Below are positions 9,151 through 18,105 of a stretch of 64,000 bases of DNA, piece after piece. The position numbers and the translations under genes were made by a program. This stretch comes from Pelovirga terrestris (GTDB taxonomy: Bacteria > Desulfobacterota > Desulfuromonadia > Desulfuromonadales > Geopsychrobacteraceae). Each line of letters opens with the position of its first letter. Within the stretch, counting starts at the first letter, position 1. The notes beneath the pieces were generated by a model. The model made no database searches and was not told where the DNA came from. It saw nothing but the letters and a program-made list of their open reading frames with translations. Location: contig NZ_JACWUN010000013.1 in NCBI RefSeq assembly GCF_014773365.1, positions 1 to 64,000 of the forward strand, in the 5' to 3' direction.

Positions 9151-9395
9151 ATGAAAAATATCGCATTTCAAACTGAACTTCGTCCAGAACTTCCTGTTGT
9201 TTTCGGTGCAAAAGAGTGTTGCTGCGCGATGCGACACGGACTCTTATCAAGGCGATTGCCCTGATTCGCGACCAGGAGTTAAGACACCGCATGGGCGATC
9301 CAAAAAAATTCCTGCGAGAGATTCAGGGATTACTCCAGACACTATTTTTAGCCATTTCAAACAGAACCGGTCTGTGTTACGTAAGCCCTTCATAG
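9151..9395 (+). pseudogene. Frameshifted remnant, possibly of a mobile-element gene
   Basis: ATG 9151 opens a frame beginning MKNIAFQTELRPELPVVFG. A frame change near 9220-9240 is needed to reach a second coherent stretch (TLIKAIALIRDQELRHRMGD, then FLREIQGLLQTLF) that ends at TAG 9393. The first part faintly resembles the start of some transposases, but I am not sure. The rest of 9103-9552 holds nothing else I can support except the ribosome binding site of the next gene. Confidence 0.3.
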
Positions 9396-9552
9396 TATCG
9401 ATACCGTGCCGTAGTAGAGCGTTGGTTTTACCACGGACACTAAGCTGAGGGGGCTGACTTGCTAAAGAGAGTGAGCGCAATCAATTGCCTGGCGGAGAAC
9501 ATCAGTACCGGCGTGGCGTTGACCCAATCCCCCGCAGTGAAGGACCAGATAA

Positions 9553-12500
9553 ATGACACCAGATAGTGAACCTGGGAAGAACGCCGCCGTGAAGTTGCCT
9601 CCTAACGCCAAGATCGACATGATCCCGGATCTACCCAACACCGCCATTGCTGAGCAACCTGAGCCCAGTAAGTGCGCAGAGGGTTTTTCTATTGTGGGCA
9701 TCGGGGCTTCGGCCGGTGGGCTGGAGGCGATCGAGGCTTTTTTTGAGGCGATGCCGGTGGATAGCGGCATCGCCTTTGTCGTTGTGCAACATCTGTCGCC
9801 CGATTACAAGAGCCTGATGGTTGAACTGCTCTCGCGCAAGACCGCTATCCCCGTTCAGCGTGCCGAAGATGGGATGCGGGTGGAAGCAAATAATATTTAT
9901 CTGATCCCTCCCAAAAAAACCTTGACCGTCTTTCACCAACGGCTCTTGCTTGAGGATAAAAAACCGCGTGAAAGCAACAGTCTGCCCGTCGATATTTTCC
10001 TGCGTTCCCTGGCCGATGATCAGGGTGAGCGCGCGGTCGCGGTAATCCTGTCAGGAACGGGTAGCGACGGCACACGTGGGGTGCGCGCGGTCAAGGAAAG
10101 CGGCGGACTGGTGATGATCCAGGACGAAGACAGCGCCAAATTTGACGGAATGCCTCGTGCCGCCGCTTCGACCGGCCTGGCCGATTTCATCCTGCCCCCA
10201 CACAAGATGCCGTCGCAATTGCTGGCCTGCCTGCGTCATCCTTATGCGGCGCGCCAGGACCGCCAACGTGAGGCTCTCGCGGAAGAAACCGGGATGACGC
10301 GATTGTTCTCATTGCTGCGCGCCAAAACCAAGGTCGACTTTACCTACTACAAGCCCAGTACCATTGTCCGGCGGGTTGAACGCCGTATCGCCGTCACCCA
10401 GTCTGATGACCTCGATGCCTATGTCCGCTATGCCGGGCAGACGCCGGCCGAGGTCTCCGCGCTCTACCGCGAGTTACTCATCGGTGTGACTAATTTCTTT
10501 CGGGACCCAACCGTTTGGGCCCTCCTGCGTGAGCAGATCCTGCCGAAGCTCTTTACGGACAGCAACAAAAGTGAAATGCGCTTTTGGGTGGCAGGGTGTT
10601 CAACCGGAGAGGAGGCCTATACCCTGGCGATTATTTGCCGTGAAGTCCTTGAGGCCACCGGGCTGGCACGCGACATCAAGATCTTTGCGACCGATATTGA
10701 TCGGGATGCCATTACCAAAGCGGGCATCGGCCTGTATCCAGAGAGTATTACTGCTGACTTGACCCCGACGCTGCTGACCAAATATTTTCACCGGCGTGGC
10801 GACGACTATCAGGTCACCCGAAGCCTGCGCGAGATGGTGGTCTTCGCCCAGCACAATCTGGTCAAGGATCCGCCTTTTCCGCGGATTGATATGGTCAGCT
10901 GTCGCAATCTGCTGATCTATCTGCAAACCAACCTGCAGCGCCGTGCCCTCGAAATGTTCGCGTTTTCCCTGCGATCCGGAGGCATCTTGTTGCAGGGAAC
11001 CAGCGAGACCGTGGGCGAGATGGACACCTACTTTCAAGCGATCGACCGCAAGGCCTGTATCTTTCAATCCCTCGGTAAGGCTCAGGTCCGCTCCTCACCG
11101 GCAGATTTGCAGCTACTAGCGCCCAGGGAGCACACACGGGCACCGGCAACCCCCAGCTTTAGCAGAGGTAGTCGCTCAGCCGCGCGTGGGCATGAGCGCC
11201 TGCTTGAGCGCCTGCTTGATTCACTGTCCGAGTTGTATGTTCCGCTGGCGGTCATCGTCGATGAAAATCTCGAAATGCTCCATACCTTAGGCAATCCCAG
11301 CGGCGTTTTCAGGGTTCCGGCCGGTCGCGTTGTTTACGACATCTCGAAAATGGTCGAACGGGAACTGGCTATTCCTCTGGCCACTGGGATTCAGAAAGTG
11401 CTGCGCTCGGGTGAGGAATTGATCTACTCCAATGTCCGATTGCACGAGGGCGACACCGCGCGCAAGATGCGCCTGCGCATGCGCCCCCTGACCGGCAGTA
11501 AAAATGACGAGGATCTGGTGGTCGTGTTCTTTGAGGACATTCAAGAGCATCGTAGCGATGAAGGTGACATGCCGGATGAATACGATTTGGATGCCGAAAC
11601 GCTGCAGCGCCTGCAGGATTTAGAGCAGGACCTCCAGTTCACGCGCGAGAACCTTCAGGCGACTATCGAAGAACTTGAAACCTCAAACGAAGAACTGCAG
11701 GCCACCAACGAAGAGCTGATCTCCAGTAATGAAGAACTGCAGAGCACCAATGAGGAGCTGCAAAGTACCAACGAGGAACTTTATACCGTCAACTCGGAGT
11801 ACCAGAGCAAGATCATCGAGCTGACCGAAGCCCGTAACGATGTCGAGAATCTGCTCTCAAGCTCGCAGATCGGCACCCTGATCCTCGACGAGGACATGCA
11901 GATTCGCCACTATTCACCACAAACAGCCGAGGTGTTTAATCTGGTTGAAAGCGATATTGGTCGGCCGTTGCAGCACTTGTCGCACAGTCTATGCGACCTG
12001 GACGCGGTGGAGATGGCCCGCAAGTCGCAGCAGCAGGAGTGTACGATCGAGCGTGAGGCCCGCAATAAAGATGGCCGTTGGTATCTGGTACGGGCGATGC
12101 CCTATCACATCGGCAATCAGATGGTGGCAGGCGTGGTGATCACCCTGGTTGAAATAACCAAACAAAAGCTGGCGTTAGAAGCACTGCAAAGCAAAGAACA
12201 TGACTTAAAAGAATCACAGCGTATTGCTCATGTTGGTAGTTGGCGCCTGGACGTAGCAACCAATGAGGTAAGCTGGACCGAAGAGCTCTACAAAATGTAT
12301 GGCTTCGATCCGTCGCTTCCGGTGCCACCCTATACCGAACACATGAAGCTGTTTACCCCTGAAAGCTGGGAGAGGCTGTCCACGGCCCTGGCCCATACCA
12401 GTCAGACCGGGATACCCTACACCCTTGAACTGGAAACCGTAAAAAAAGATGGAACGAACGGATGGATGTGGGTGCAGGGCGAGGCCGAAGTAGATACGGC

Positions 12501-13320
12501 AGGCAAAGCGGTGGGAATCTGGGGCGCTGCCCAGGATATTACCGAGCGCAAGCAGACCGAAGAAATGCTCACCAAATTGCTGCGTGCGGTTGAGCAAAGC
12601 GTCTCCACCATTGTTATTACCGATATGGACGGGAACATTGAGTATGCCAATCCGCAGTTTGAAAAAACAACCGGATATAGCGTTGAAGAGGCTCTCGGAC
12701 AGAACCCCCGCATGTTGAAATCCGACCACACAAAACCCCAGGAGTATCAAGAACTCTGGGAAATGATTTTGTCGGGAAAAGAGTGGCGCGGTGAATTCCA
12801 CAACCAACGCAAAGACGGGTCAACTTACTGGGAATACGCCACCATCTCACCAATTCGGGACACAACCGGAAAAATAACCCACTTTCTCGCCGTCAAAGAA
12901 GATATCACCGCACGGATCGATTATGAGAAGCAATTCAAGCGCAACCAGGCTCAACAGCGCCGTCAGCGCGAACTGTTGGATGCGGCTGAAAAAGCTGCAC
13001 ACATGGGCAGTTGGTCATGGGATCTGAAGGCCGACAGCATGACCTGGTCCAACAACCTCTATCGACTGCTGCAACGCGATCCGAAACAAGGCGTGCCAAA
13101 CTTTTTCGACGATGGCACCCTCTTTACGGCCGAATCGCTGGAACAACTCCAACAGGCGCTAGCGGATGCCAGAGAAAACGGAGCCTCTCACCAGTTCAAG
13201 CTCAGCGTCCTGCGCAGCGATGGCACGACCAGACCGTATATGGCCAGCGTCAAGACACAGGTCGACGACGCCGGTACGGACTCTCACCTTTACGGGTCAC
13301 TGCAGGAGATCCAACCATGA
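9553..13320 (+). CDS. CheB-CheR fusion with PAS domains (methylesterase-methyltransferase)
   Basis: 1255 residues. CheB methylesterase at ~40-225 has the catalytic Ser in [11 protein letters not shown], His in [10 protein letters not shown] and Asp in [10 protein letters not shown]. CheR methyltransferase at ~235-500 has the SAM-binding [24 protein letters not shown] and [14 protein letters not shown]-like region follows, then a long coiled coil (~690-770) built of repeated EELQ(A/S)TNEEL units, then four PAS domains to the end. There is no kinase domain in this chain. The stop overlaps the start of the next gene (ATGA at 13317-13320), which supplies a histidine kinase. It may adjust receptor methylation or act as a scaffold in a non-chemotaxis pathway, as proposed for other CheBR-PAS proteins. 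Start ATG 9553 has aagga 9 nt upstream. Confidence 0.94.
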   Translation: MTPDSEPGKNAAVKLPPNAKIDMIPDLPNTAIAEQPEPSKCAEGFSIVGIGASAGGLEAIEAFFEAMPVDSGIAFVVVQHLSPDYKSLMVELLSRKTAIPVQRAEDGMRVEANNIYLIPPKKTLTVFHQRLLLEDKKPRESNSLPVDIFLRSLADDQGERAVAVILSGTGSDGTRGVRAVKESGGLVMIQDEDSAKFDGMPRAAASTGLADFILPPHKMPSQLLACLRHPYAARQDRQREALAEETGMTRLFSLLRAKTKVDFTYYKPSTIVRRVERRIAVTQSDDLDAYVRYAGQTPAEVSALYRELLIGVTNFFRDPTVWALLREQILPKLFTDSNKSEMRFWVAGCSTGEEAYTLAIICREVLEATGLARDIKIFATDIDRDAITKAGIGLYPESITADLTPTLLTKYFHRRGDDYQVTRSLREMVVFAQHNLVKDPPFPRIDMVSCRNLLIYLQTNLQRRALEMFAFSLRSGGILLQGTSETVGEMDTYFQAIDRKACIFQSLGKAQVRSSPADLQLLAPREHTRAPATPSFSRGSRSAARGHERLLERLLDSLSELYVPLAVIVDENLEMLHTLGNPSGVFRVPAGRVVYDISKMVERELAIPLATGIQKVLRSGEELIYSNVRLHEGDTARKMRLRMRPLTGSKNDEDLVVVFFEDIQEHRSDEGDMPDEYDLDAETLQRLQDLEQDLQFTRENLQATIEELETSNEELQATNEELISSNEELQSTNEELQSTNEELYTVNSEYQSKIIELTEARNDVENLLSSSQIGTLILDEDMQIRHYSPQTAEVFNLVESDIGRPLQHLSHSLCDLDAVEMARKSQQQECTIEREARNKDGRWYLVRAMPYHIGNQMVAGVVITLVEITKQKLALEALQSKEHDLKESQRIAHVGSWRLDVATNEVSWTEELYKMYGFDPSLPVPPYTEHMKLFTPESWERLSTALAHTSQTGIPYTLELETVKKDGTNGWMWVQGEAEVDTAGKAVGIWGAAQDITERKQTEEMLTKLLRAVEQSVSTIVITDMDGNIEYANPQFEKTTGYSVEEALGQNPRMLKSDHTKPQEYQELWEMILSGKEWRGEFHNQRKDGSTYWEYATISPIRDTTGKITHFLAVKEDITARIDYEKQFKRNQAQQRRQRELLDAAEKAAHMGSWSWDLKADSMTWSNNLYRLLQRDPKQGVPNFFDDGTLFTAESLEQLQQALADARENGASHQFKLSVLRSDGTTRPYMASVKTQVDDAGTDSHLYGSLQEIQP

Positions 13321-15536
13321 GCCCGGAACCGATCAGTATGACCGAACAGCTGCGCAGGCGGGCAGAGGATCTACTTGCCCAGGCCAGTGAACATTCTCTG
13401 CCGGCGGATATTGATGATATTAGCAAGTTACATCAGGAACTTGCGATCCACCAGGCCGAACTTGAACTGCAGAATGAGGAGTTGCGCCATACCCAATTGT
13501 CACTGCAGAAAGTGCGCGATCGCTATGTCGAGCTTTACGAATATGCTCCGGTCGGATATGTCCTGTTAGATGCGACCGGGATTATCCGTCATACCAACGC
13601 GACCTGGCGTACCATGCTGAAACGGCCCGACGATGATTTTCGCGGGATCCCCTTCGCCGAAACCCTGATGGAAAGTGACGCTCGGGTCTTCCTGTCGCGC
13701 TTTCGCTCCTTGTTTCACAACCCTGCCGACAAGCACATCGAGTTACAGATCAAGCGTCATCAGACCAAACCCTTCTACGCACACATTACCGCCAAACGCA
13801 CCATCAGTGAGGGCACTAAAAACGATAACAATGAACTCATGATCATCGTGAGCGACATCAGTGAGCGCAAGCAGACGGAACTTTATCGCGATATCGGGCG
13901 GGAGATTCTGCAGATTCTTAACGAGCCCATCGACCTGAAGGAGTCCATCCAGCGCGTCCTCACGACCTTAAAAATCCGGACAAAGGTAGATGCCGTGGGC
14001 CTGCGCCTGTTGGAGGGGGAGGATTTCCCTTATTTCGCCCAGGACGGGTTCCCTGCGGATTTTTTGCAGACGGAAAATATCTTGCTCGAACACAGCAAAG
14101 ATGGCGGCGTGTGCCGGGACAAGGATGGCAATGTCTGCCTGGAATGCACCTGCGGGCTGGTGATTTCCGGCAAGACCGATGCTTCCAACCCGCTCTTTAC
14201 TAAAGGGGGAAGCTGTTGGAGCAACAACTCTTTCAGCTTACTTGACCTGACATCCGATCAGGACCCGCGGATGCATCCGCGGAACAACTGCATCCATCAG
14301 GGCTATGCCTCTGTGGCCTTGATACCGGTTCGGACGAAAGAACGCATCGTGGGGCTCATTCAGCTGAATGACAAACGCCAAGACCGTTTCACCCTTGAAA
14401 TTATCGAAATGCTGGAAGATATCGCCGCCCATATTGGATCAGCCCTGATGCGCAAACAGGCGGAAGGGGCACTGCGTGAGAGTGAGGAACGTTTTAAGGC
14501 TCTTCATAATGCCTCATTCGGTGGTATCGCCATTCACGACCAGGGCCTAATCCTCGACTGCAACCAGGGGTTGTCGGATATTTCCGGGTTTGGTCTTGAT
14601 GAACTTATGGGCATGGATGGGCTTCTGCTGATTGCCGAACAGTCGCGCGATGCCGTGATGAACTATATCCGTTCCGGCTATGAGAAACCATATGAGGCCT
14701 TCGGGTTGCGCAAGAATGGAGAGGAATACCCCCTGCAACTTGAAGCCAGAAGGATTCCCTACCATGGCAAGATGGTTTGTATAGTTGAATTCAGGGATAT
14801 CACCGAGAACAAACAGGCCCGGTTAGCTCTGGACCAAAAAAATCAGGAGATGGAACAATTTGTTTACAGTGTTTCCCATGATCTTAAAAGCCCCCTGGTG
14901 ACCGTAAAGACCTTTGCCGGGATGCTGCAGCAGGACCTGCTAGGTGGTGATCAGCAGCAAATTAACGACGACCTGAACTATATCGAAAGGGGTGCCGACA
15001 AGATGCAGCGTCTTCTCGATGCTCTGCTGCAATATTCGCGCATCGGCACCGGGGATTCACCGGCACAGTGCCTGTCAGCTGATCAACAGGTTCAAGACTG
15101 TCTAGGCGCTTTAGCAGGCATCATACAGCAGCATCAGATTCAGGTATCTACCGGCAAGCTGTCCTGCCTGTTACACGGGGATCCCATGCATTTCGGGCAG
15201 ATCTGGCAGAACCTGATTGAAAATGCTGTTAAGTATCGGGGCAACCAACTCCGGCCTCACATCGAGATCGGGGCAACCCAAGAAGGGCAAGATGTTGTTT
15301 TTTATGTCCGCGACAACGGGATGGGGATTGCGCCCGAGCACAGTGAGCGCATCTTCAATCTGTTTTCCCAGCTCAATCCGGGGAGCGACGGCAGTGGGTT
15401 GGGGCTGGCCCTGGTGAAAAAGATCGTCTCTATCTATCAGGGTCGCATCTGGGTAGAATCAGCAGGGGAGGGGCAAGGAAGCTGTTTTAATTTCACCCTG
15501 CCGGAAGCAACAATCCATACCGAGACAACAACATGA
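13317..15536 (+). CDS. PAS-GAF-PAS sensor histidine kinase
   Basis: 739 residues starting at the ATG that overlaps the preceding stop (ATGA), implying translational coupling to the CheB-CheR fusion. A helical leader (LHQELAIHQAELELQNEELR) precedes PAS at ~70-180. A GAF domain follows at ~190-380 with a cysteine-rich insert (GGVCRDKDGNVCLECTCG) that could bind a metal or respond to redox. A second PAS lies at ~390-500. HisKA has the H box YSVSHDLKSPL; HATPase has N box LIENAVKYRGN, G1 RDNGMGIAP and G2 [11 protein letters not shown]. There is no membrane segment, so it is cytoplasmic. With the CheBR partner it forms the usual two-gene CheBR/kinase unit; the receiver protein at 5639 is a plausible target. 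Confidence 0.94.
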   Translation: MSPEPISMTEQLRRRAEDLLAQASEHSLPADIDDISKLHQELAIHQAELELQNEELRHTQLSLQKVRDRYVELYEYAPVGYVLLDATGIIRHTNATWRTMLKRPDDDFRGIPFAETLMESDARVFLSRFRSLFHNPADKHIELQIKRHQTKPFYAHITAKRTISEGTKNDNNELMIIVSDISERKQTELYRDIGREILQILNEPIDLKESIQRVLTTLKIRTKVDAVGLRLLEGEDFPYFAQDGFPADFLQTENILLEHSKDGGVCRDKDGNVCLECTCGLVISGKTDASNPLFTKGGSCWSNNSFSLLDLTSDQDPRMHPRNNCIHQGYASVALIPVRTKERIVGLIQLNDKRQDRFTLEIIEMLEDIAAHIGSALMRKQAEGALRESEERFKALHNASFGGIAIHDQGLILDCNQGLSDISGFGLDELMGMDGLLLIAEQSRDAVMNYIRSGYEKPYEAFGLRKNGEEYPLQLEARRIPYHGKMVCIVEFRDITENKQARLALDQKNQEMEQFVYSVSHDLKSPLVTVKTFAGMLQQDLLGGDQQQINDDLNYIERGADKMQRLLDALLQYSRIGTGDSPAQCLSADQQVQDCLGALAGIIQQHQIQVSTGKLSCLLHGDPMHFGQIWQNLIENAVKYRGNQLRPHIEIGATQEGQDVVFYVRDNGMGIAPEHSERIFNLFSQLNPGSDGSGLGLALVKKIVSIYQGRIWVESAGEGQGSCFNFTLPEATIHTETTT

Positions 15537-15681
15537 GGTGCAAAAAACCATAGTGTCTTCAGAGGATGAGTCTGCTCTTGTGGCACTTATGTGCTTGGCG
15601 ATCAGGACGGAATTCCCTGGTGATGCCGGCCTGACAGGAATTGAGTTGGATTGAATGTAACTTTACTATTTGGTCAAGCAT

Positions 15682-16314
15682 ATGGAAATCGCCTCTCTTA
15701 CCACGTACCTGATCGCCATCACCCTGCTGACTATTACGCCGGGAGTCGACACCATGCTGGTCATCCGCAACACAGCCCGCGGCGGCTGGTGCGACGGTGC
15801 AGCCACCAGTCTTGGCATCTGTTCCGGCCTCTTTATTCATGCAGTAATATCTGCGGTTGGCATCTCAATCATCGTACTACAGGCGGCCTGGGCGTTTAGC
15901 GCTCTGAAGCTGGCAGGGGGCGGGTACCTGATCTGGCTGGGGTTCATCAGTTGGCGAAAGGTTCTTAGACATGATTCCTTCCAACTCGATAACGGTGCCC
16001 CGGTGAGAGGAGCTTTTCGCGTCATCCGGTCTTTGCAGGAGGGCTTTCTCTCCAATGTGCTCAATCCCAAGACGGCCATCTTTTATATGGCGTTCTTACC
16101 GCAGTTCATTGATCCCATCGGCTCAGCACTGATGCAGTCGCTGTTTCTTGCCGGACTGCATTTCATTATCGCCATGATCTGGCAGTGTTTATTGGCGTTG
16201 ATGGTCAAACAGTTCAAGGCCTGGTTGCAGCGGCCAAGGGTCCGTCAGCTCTTTGATGGTTTCACGGGAACTGTGATGATCGGTCTCGGTTTGCAGGTGA
16301 CCACGGAGGTTTGA
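15682..16314 (+). CDS. LysE/RhtB-family amino-acid exporter
   Basis: 210 residues from ATG 15682; a TTG four codons earlier is possible but less likely, and no strong ribosome binding site is visible. About six hydrophobic helices, beginning YLIAITLLTITPGVDTMLVI with the conserved P-G-D/P-x signature of LysE/RhtB transporters, then GFLSNVLNPKTAIFYMAFLP, the second family signature. It would export an amino acid or small zwitterion through the inner membrane; the substrate cannot be read from sequence. It converges with the ppx gene, 14 nt apart, with no terminator visible between them. The upstream gap 15537-15681 holds nothing I can identify. Confidence 0.88.
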   Translation: MEIASLTTYLIAITLLTITPGVDTMLVIRNTARGGWCDGAATSLGICSGLFIHAVISAVGISIIVLQAAWAFSALKLAGGGYLIWLGFISWRKVLRHDSFQLDNGAPVRGAFRVIRSLQEGFLSNVLNPKTAIFYMAFLPQFIDPIGSALMQSLFLAGLHFIIAMIWQCLLALMVKQFKAWLQRPRVRQLFDGFTGTVMIGLGLQVTTEV

Positions 16315-16328
16315 TCTTGGTCAAAAAA

Positions 16329-17891
16329 TTAGTCGCTGCTCTTGGCAGAAATGAGCAGAGGCCGATCAAAGGCCTGTTCAAACAAATCAGATTTGCTGCG
16401 AGCGCCATAGAGTTCTACCGACATTTCCCGCGGGCTCTTGAGGGTCATTTCAAGGTTTTTATCGGTCAATCGGCACTCCAGTTGCTTTACCTGGCGATTA
16501 CGCCGCCGATCAAGGCCGTCCGCCAACCGCACGATGCCACCGAGGCGGCGCACCAGTTGCTGATCATCCGGACATAAGGCGGCAAAACTTTCATGGCTGA
16601 TCTTCGGTTTGGCTTTGCGGTGATAGCGGGCAATGTTGGCGATCAGTTCTCGTTCGCGCGGGGAAAAGCCGAATAGATCCGCATGGCGGATCAGGTGATA
16701 GGTATGGCGGTGGTGGCGATCATAACTGATGAAGTAGCCGATATCATGAAGCAGGCTGGCGGCGATCAGCAGGTCGTGGTGGCGTTCATTGAGTTCATAG
16801 CCGGCAGCAACGGCGGTAAAGATGGTTTCTGCCAGATGGCAAACCTGTTTGGCGTGCTGTTCGTCAAAGCGACAGGACCGGCCGAACTCGATCAGCGCTT
16901 CACGCCAATCCCGTGAGGGTGCGCGTAACGGCAGCAGTTGACGTTGCTGCAAGCTGTGAAGAATCAGTCCCTCGCGGATGCCCTGACCGTTGATTCGCAG
17001 CAGATTGGTGCGCAGTCGCCGCATCAGCTCATCAACCACCACCATGCCGGCAAGGATAATATCGGCACGCTCGGGATTAAGTCCGGGAATCAGCAGTCGC
17101 TCCTTCTGGCTTTTGCGGGCAATCATCGCCAGCATATGTACGACTTCAGAGTGGAGCACCTCATAGCGATGCACCGATTCGTACTGTTCCCCGCGCATCG
17201 CCATAATCATGCCGGCGATGTTGGTCATGGTCCCCCCGGAGCCGATCAGGCAGGAGACCGCCAGTCCTTTGCCGATGCCATGGGTTTTGAGCTCCTTGCG
17301 TACCAGCTTGCGTACCTTGTCGAGTTCACTACTGGTGACCGGGTCGTGGGTAAAACAGGTTTCAGTCAGAAAGACCGCCCCCAGATCCAGCGAGATCAGA
17401 TGCTCGGTGTGATCTCCAACCGCGACGATAATTTCCACACTGCCGCCGCCAATATCGGCCATGGCAAAGCGCTGTTGATCCATGGTAAAATTATGGAGAA
17501 CGCTTAGTGCGGCGAGTTCGGCTTCCTGCTCGCCGCTGATCACATCGATGGTCAGACCGGTTGCGGCTTTGACCTGAGTGAGAAAGCTCGTCTGATTACC
17601 TGCCTTGCGTACCGCGCTGGTGGCAACTACCGCGGCGATCTCGGCCCCAAGCCCGGCGCAGATGCGCTTCATCCGCGTTAACGCATCGATAGCACGCCGG
17701 GTCGCGGCATCACAGATAATCCCGGTTTCACTCAATCCTTCACCCAGGCGGGCCTGCGCTTTTTCATCATCGAGAACACGAAAGGTGCCCTGGGTATCGG
17801 CTTCTACCACAATGCAGCGGATCGAGTTGGTGCCGATATCGATGGCAGCCAGGCGCGTGGTTGCCGGCAGGGCGGCGTAATGATCGGTCAT
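16329..17891 (-). CDS. ppx: Ppx/GppA phosphatase (exopolyphosphatase)
   Basis: 520 residues. The N-terminal ASKHA-fold ATPase/phosphatase motifs are clear: AAIDIGTNSIRCIVVE, MADIGGGSVEIIV and IGSGGTMTNIAGM. The C-terminal ~200 residues are an HD-like domain (ASLLHDIGYFISYDRHH), as in long exopolyphosphatases. It releases phosphate from polyphosphate and/or converts pppGpp to ppGpp; which activity dominates cannot be told here. It is divergent from ppk across a 214-bp intergenic region, which pairs synthesis and breakdown of polyphosphate. Confidence 0.93.
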   Translation of the reverse strand: MTDHYAALPATTRLAAIDIGTNSIRCIVVEADTQGTFRVLDDEKAQARLGEGLSETGIICDAATRRAIDALTRMKRICAGLGAEIAAVVATSAVRKAGNQTSFLTQVKAATGLTIDVISGEQEAELAALSVLHNFTMDQQRFAMADIGGGSVEIIVAVGDHTEHLISLDLGAVFLTETCFTHDPVTSSELDKVRKLVRKELKTHGIGKGLAVSCLIGSGGTMTNIAGMIMAMRGEQYESVHRYEVLHSEVVHMLAMIARKSQKERLLIPGLNPERADIILAGMVVVDELMRRLRTNLLRINGQGIREGLILHSLQQRQLLPLRAPSRDWREALIEFGRSCRFDEQHAKQVCHLAETIFTAVAAGYELNERHHDLLIAASLLHDIGYFISYDRHHRHTYHLIRHADLFGFSPRERELIANIARYHRKAKPKISHESFAALCPDDQQLVRRLGGIVRLADGLDRRRNRQVKQLECRLTDKNLEMTLKSPREMSVELYGARSKSDLFEQAFDRPLLISAKSSD

Positions 17892-18033
17892 GGTCTTTTC
17901 CTCATGGCGCCGGGTACAAATCGTAGTAGAATGTTTGTACAGTCATCAATGGGTCAGATTGTTGTTTTTCATCTTAACCTATCAGTCTGACCTATTGCCA
18001 TGATTTGGGTCGAAAGTTGGGGAAAAAACAGCT

Positions 18034-18052
18034 TTCTCACACAATTCTCACA
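18034..18052 (+). promoter_or_regulatory. Pho-box-like direct repeat upstream of ppk
   Basis: ttctcaca occurs at 18034-18041 and again at 18045-18052, exactly 11 bp apart, the spacing of PhoB half-sites. It lies 54 nt before the ppk start between the divergent ppk and ppx genes. ppk is a Pho-regulon gene in many bacteria (established), so PhoB control under phosphate limitation is a reasonable inference; the half-site differs from E. coli CTGTCAT. Confidence 0.45.
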
Positions 18053-18105
18053 TAGACGGGCTAGGGTGGCGCGGAATTTCCCCATAATATCATCAGGAGA
18101 GTCAG

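Noticed and set aside
13011-13316. 102-residue N-terminal extension of the histidine kinase
   Set aside because: It overlaps the CheB-CheR-PAS coding region in another frame and has no domain pattern; the ATGA start at 13317 fits coupling.
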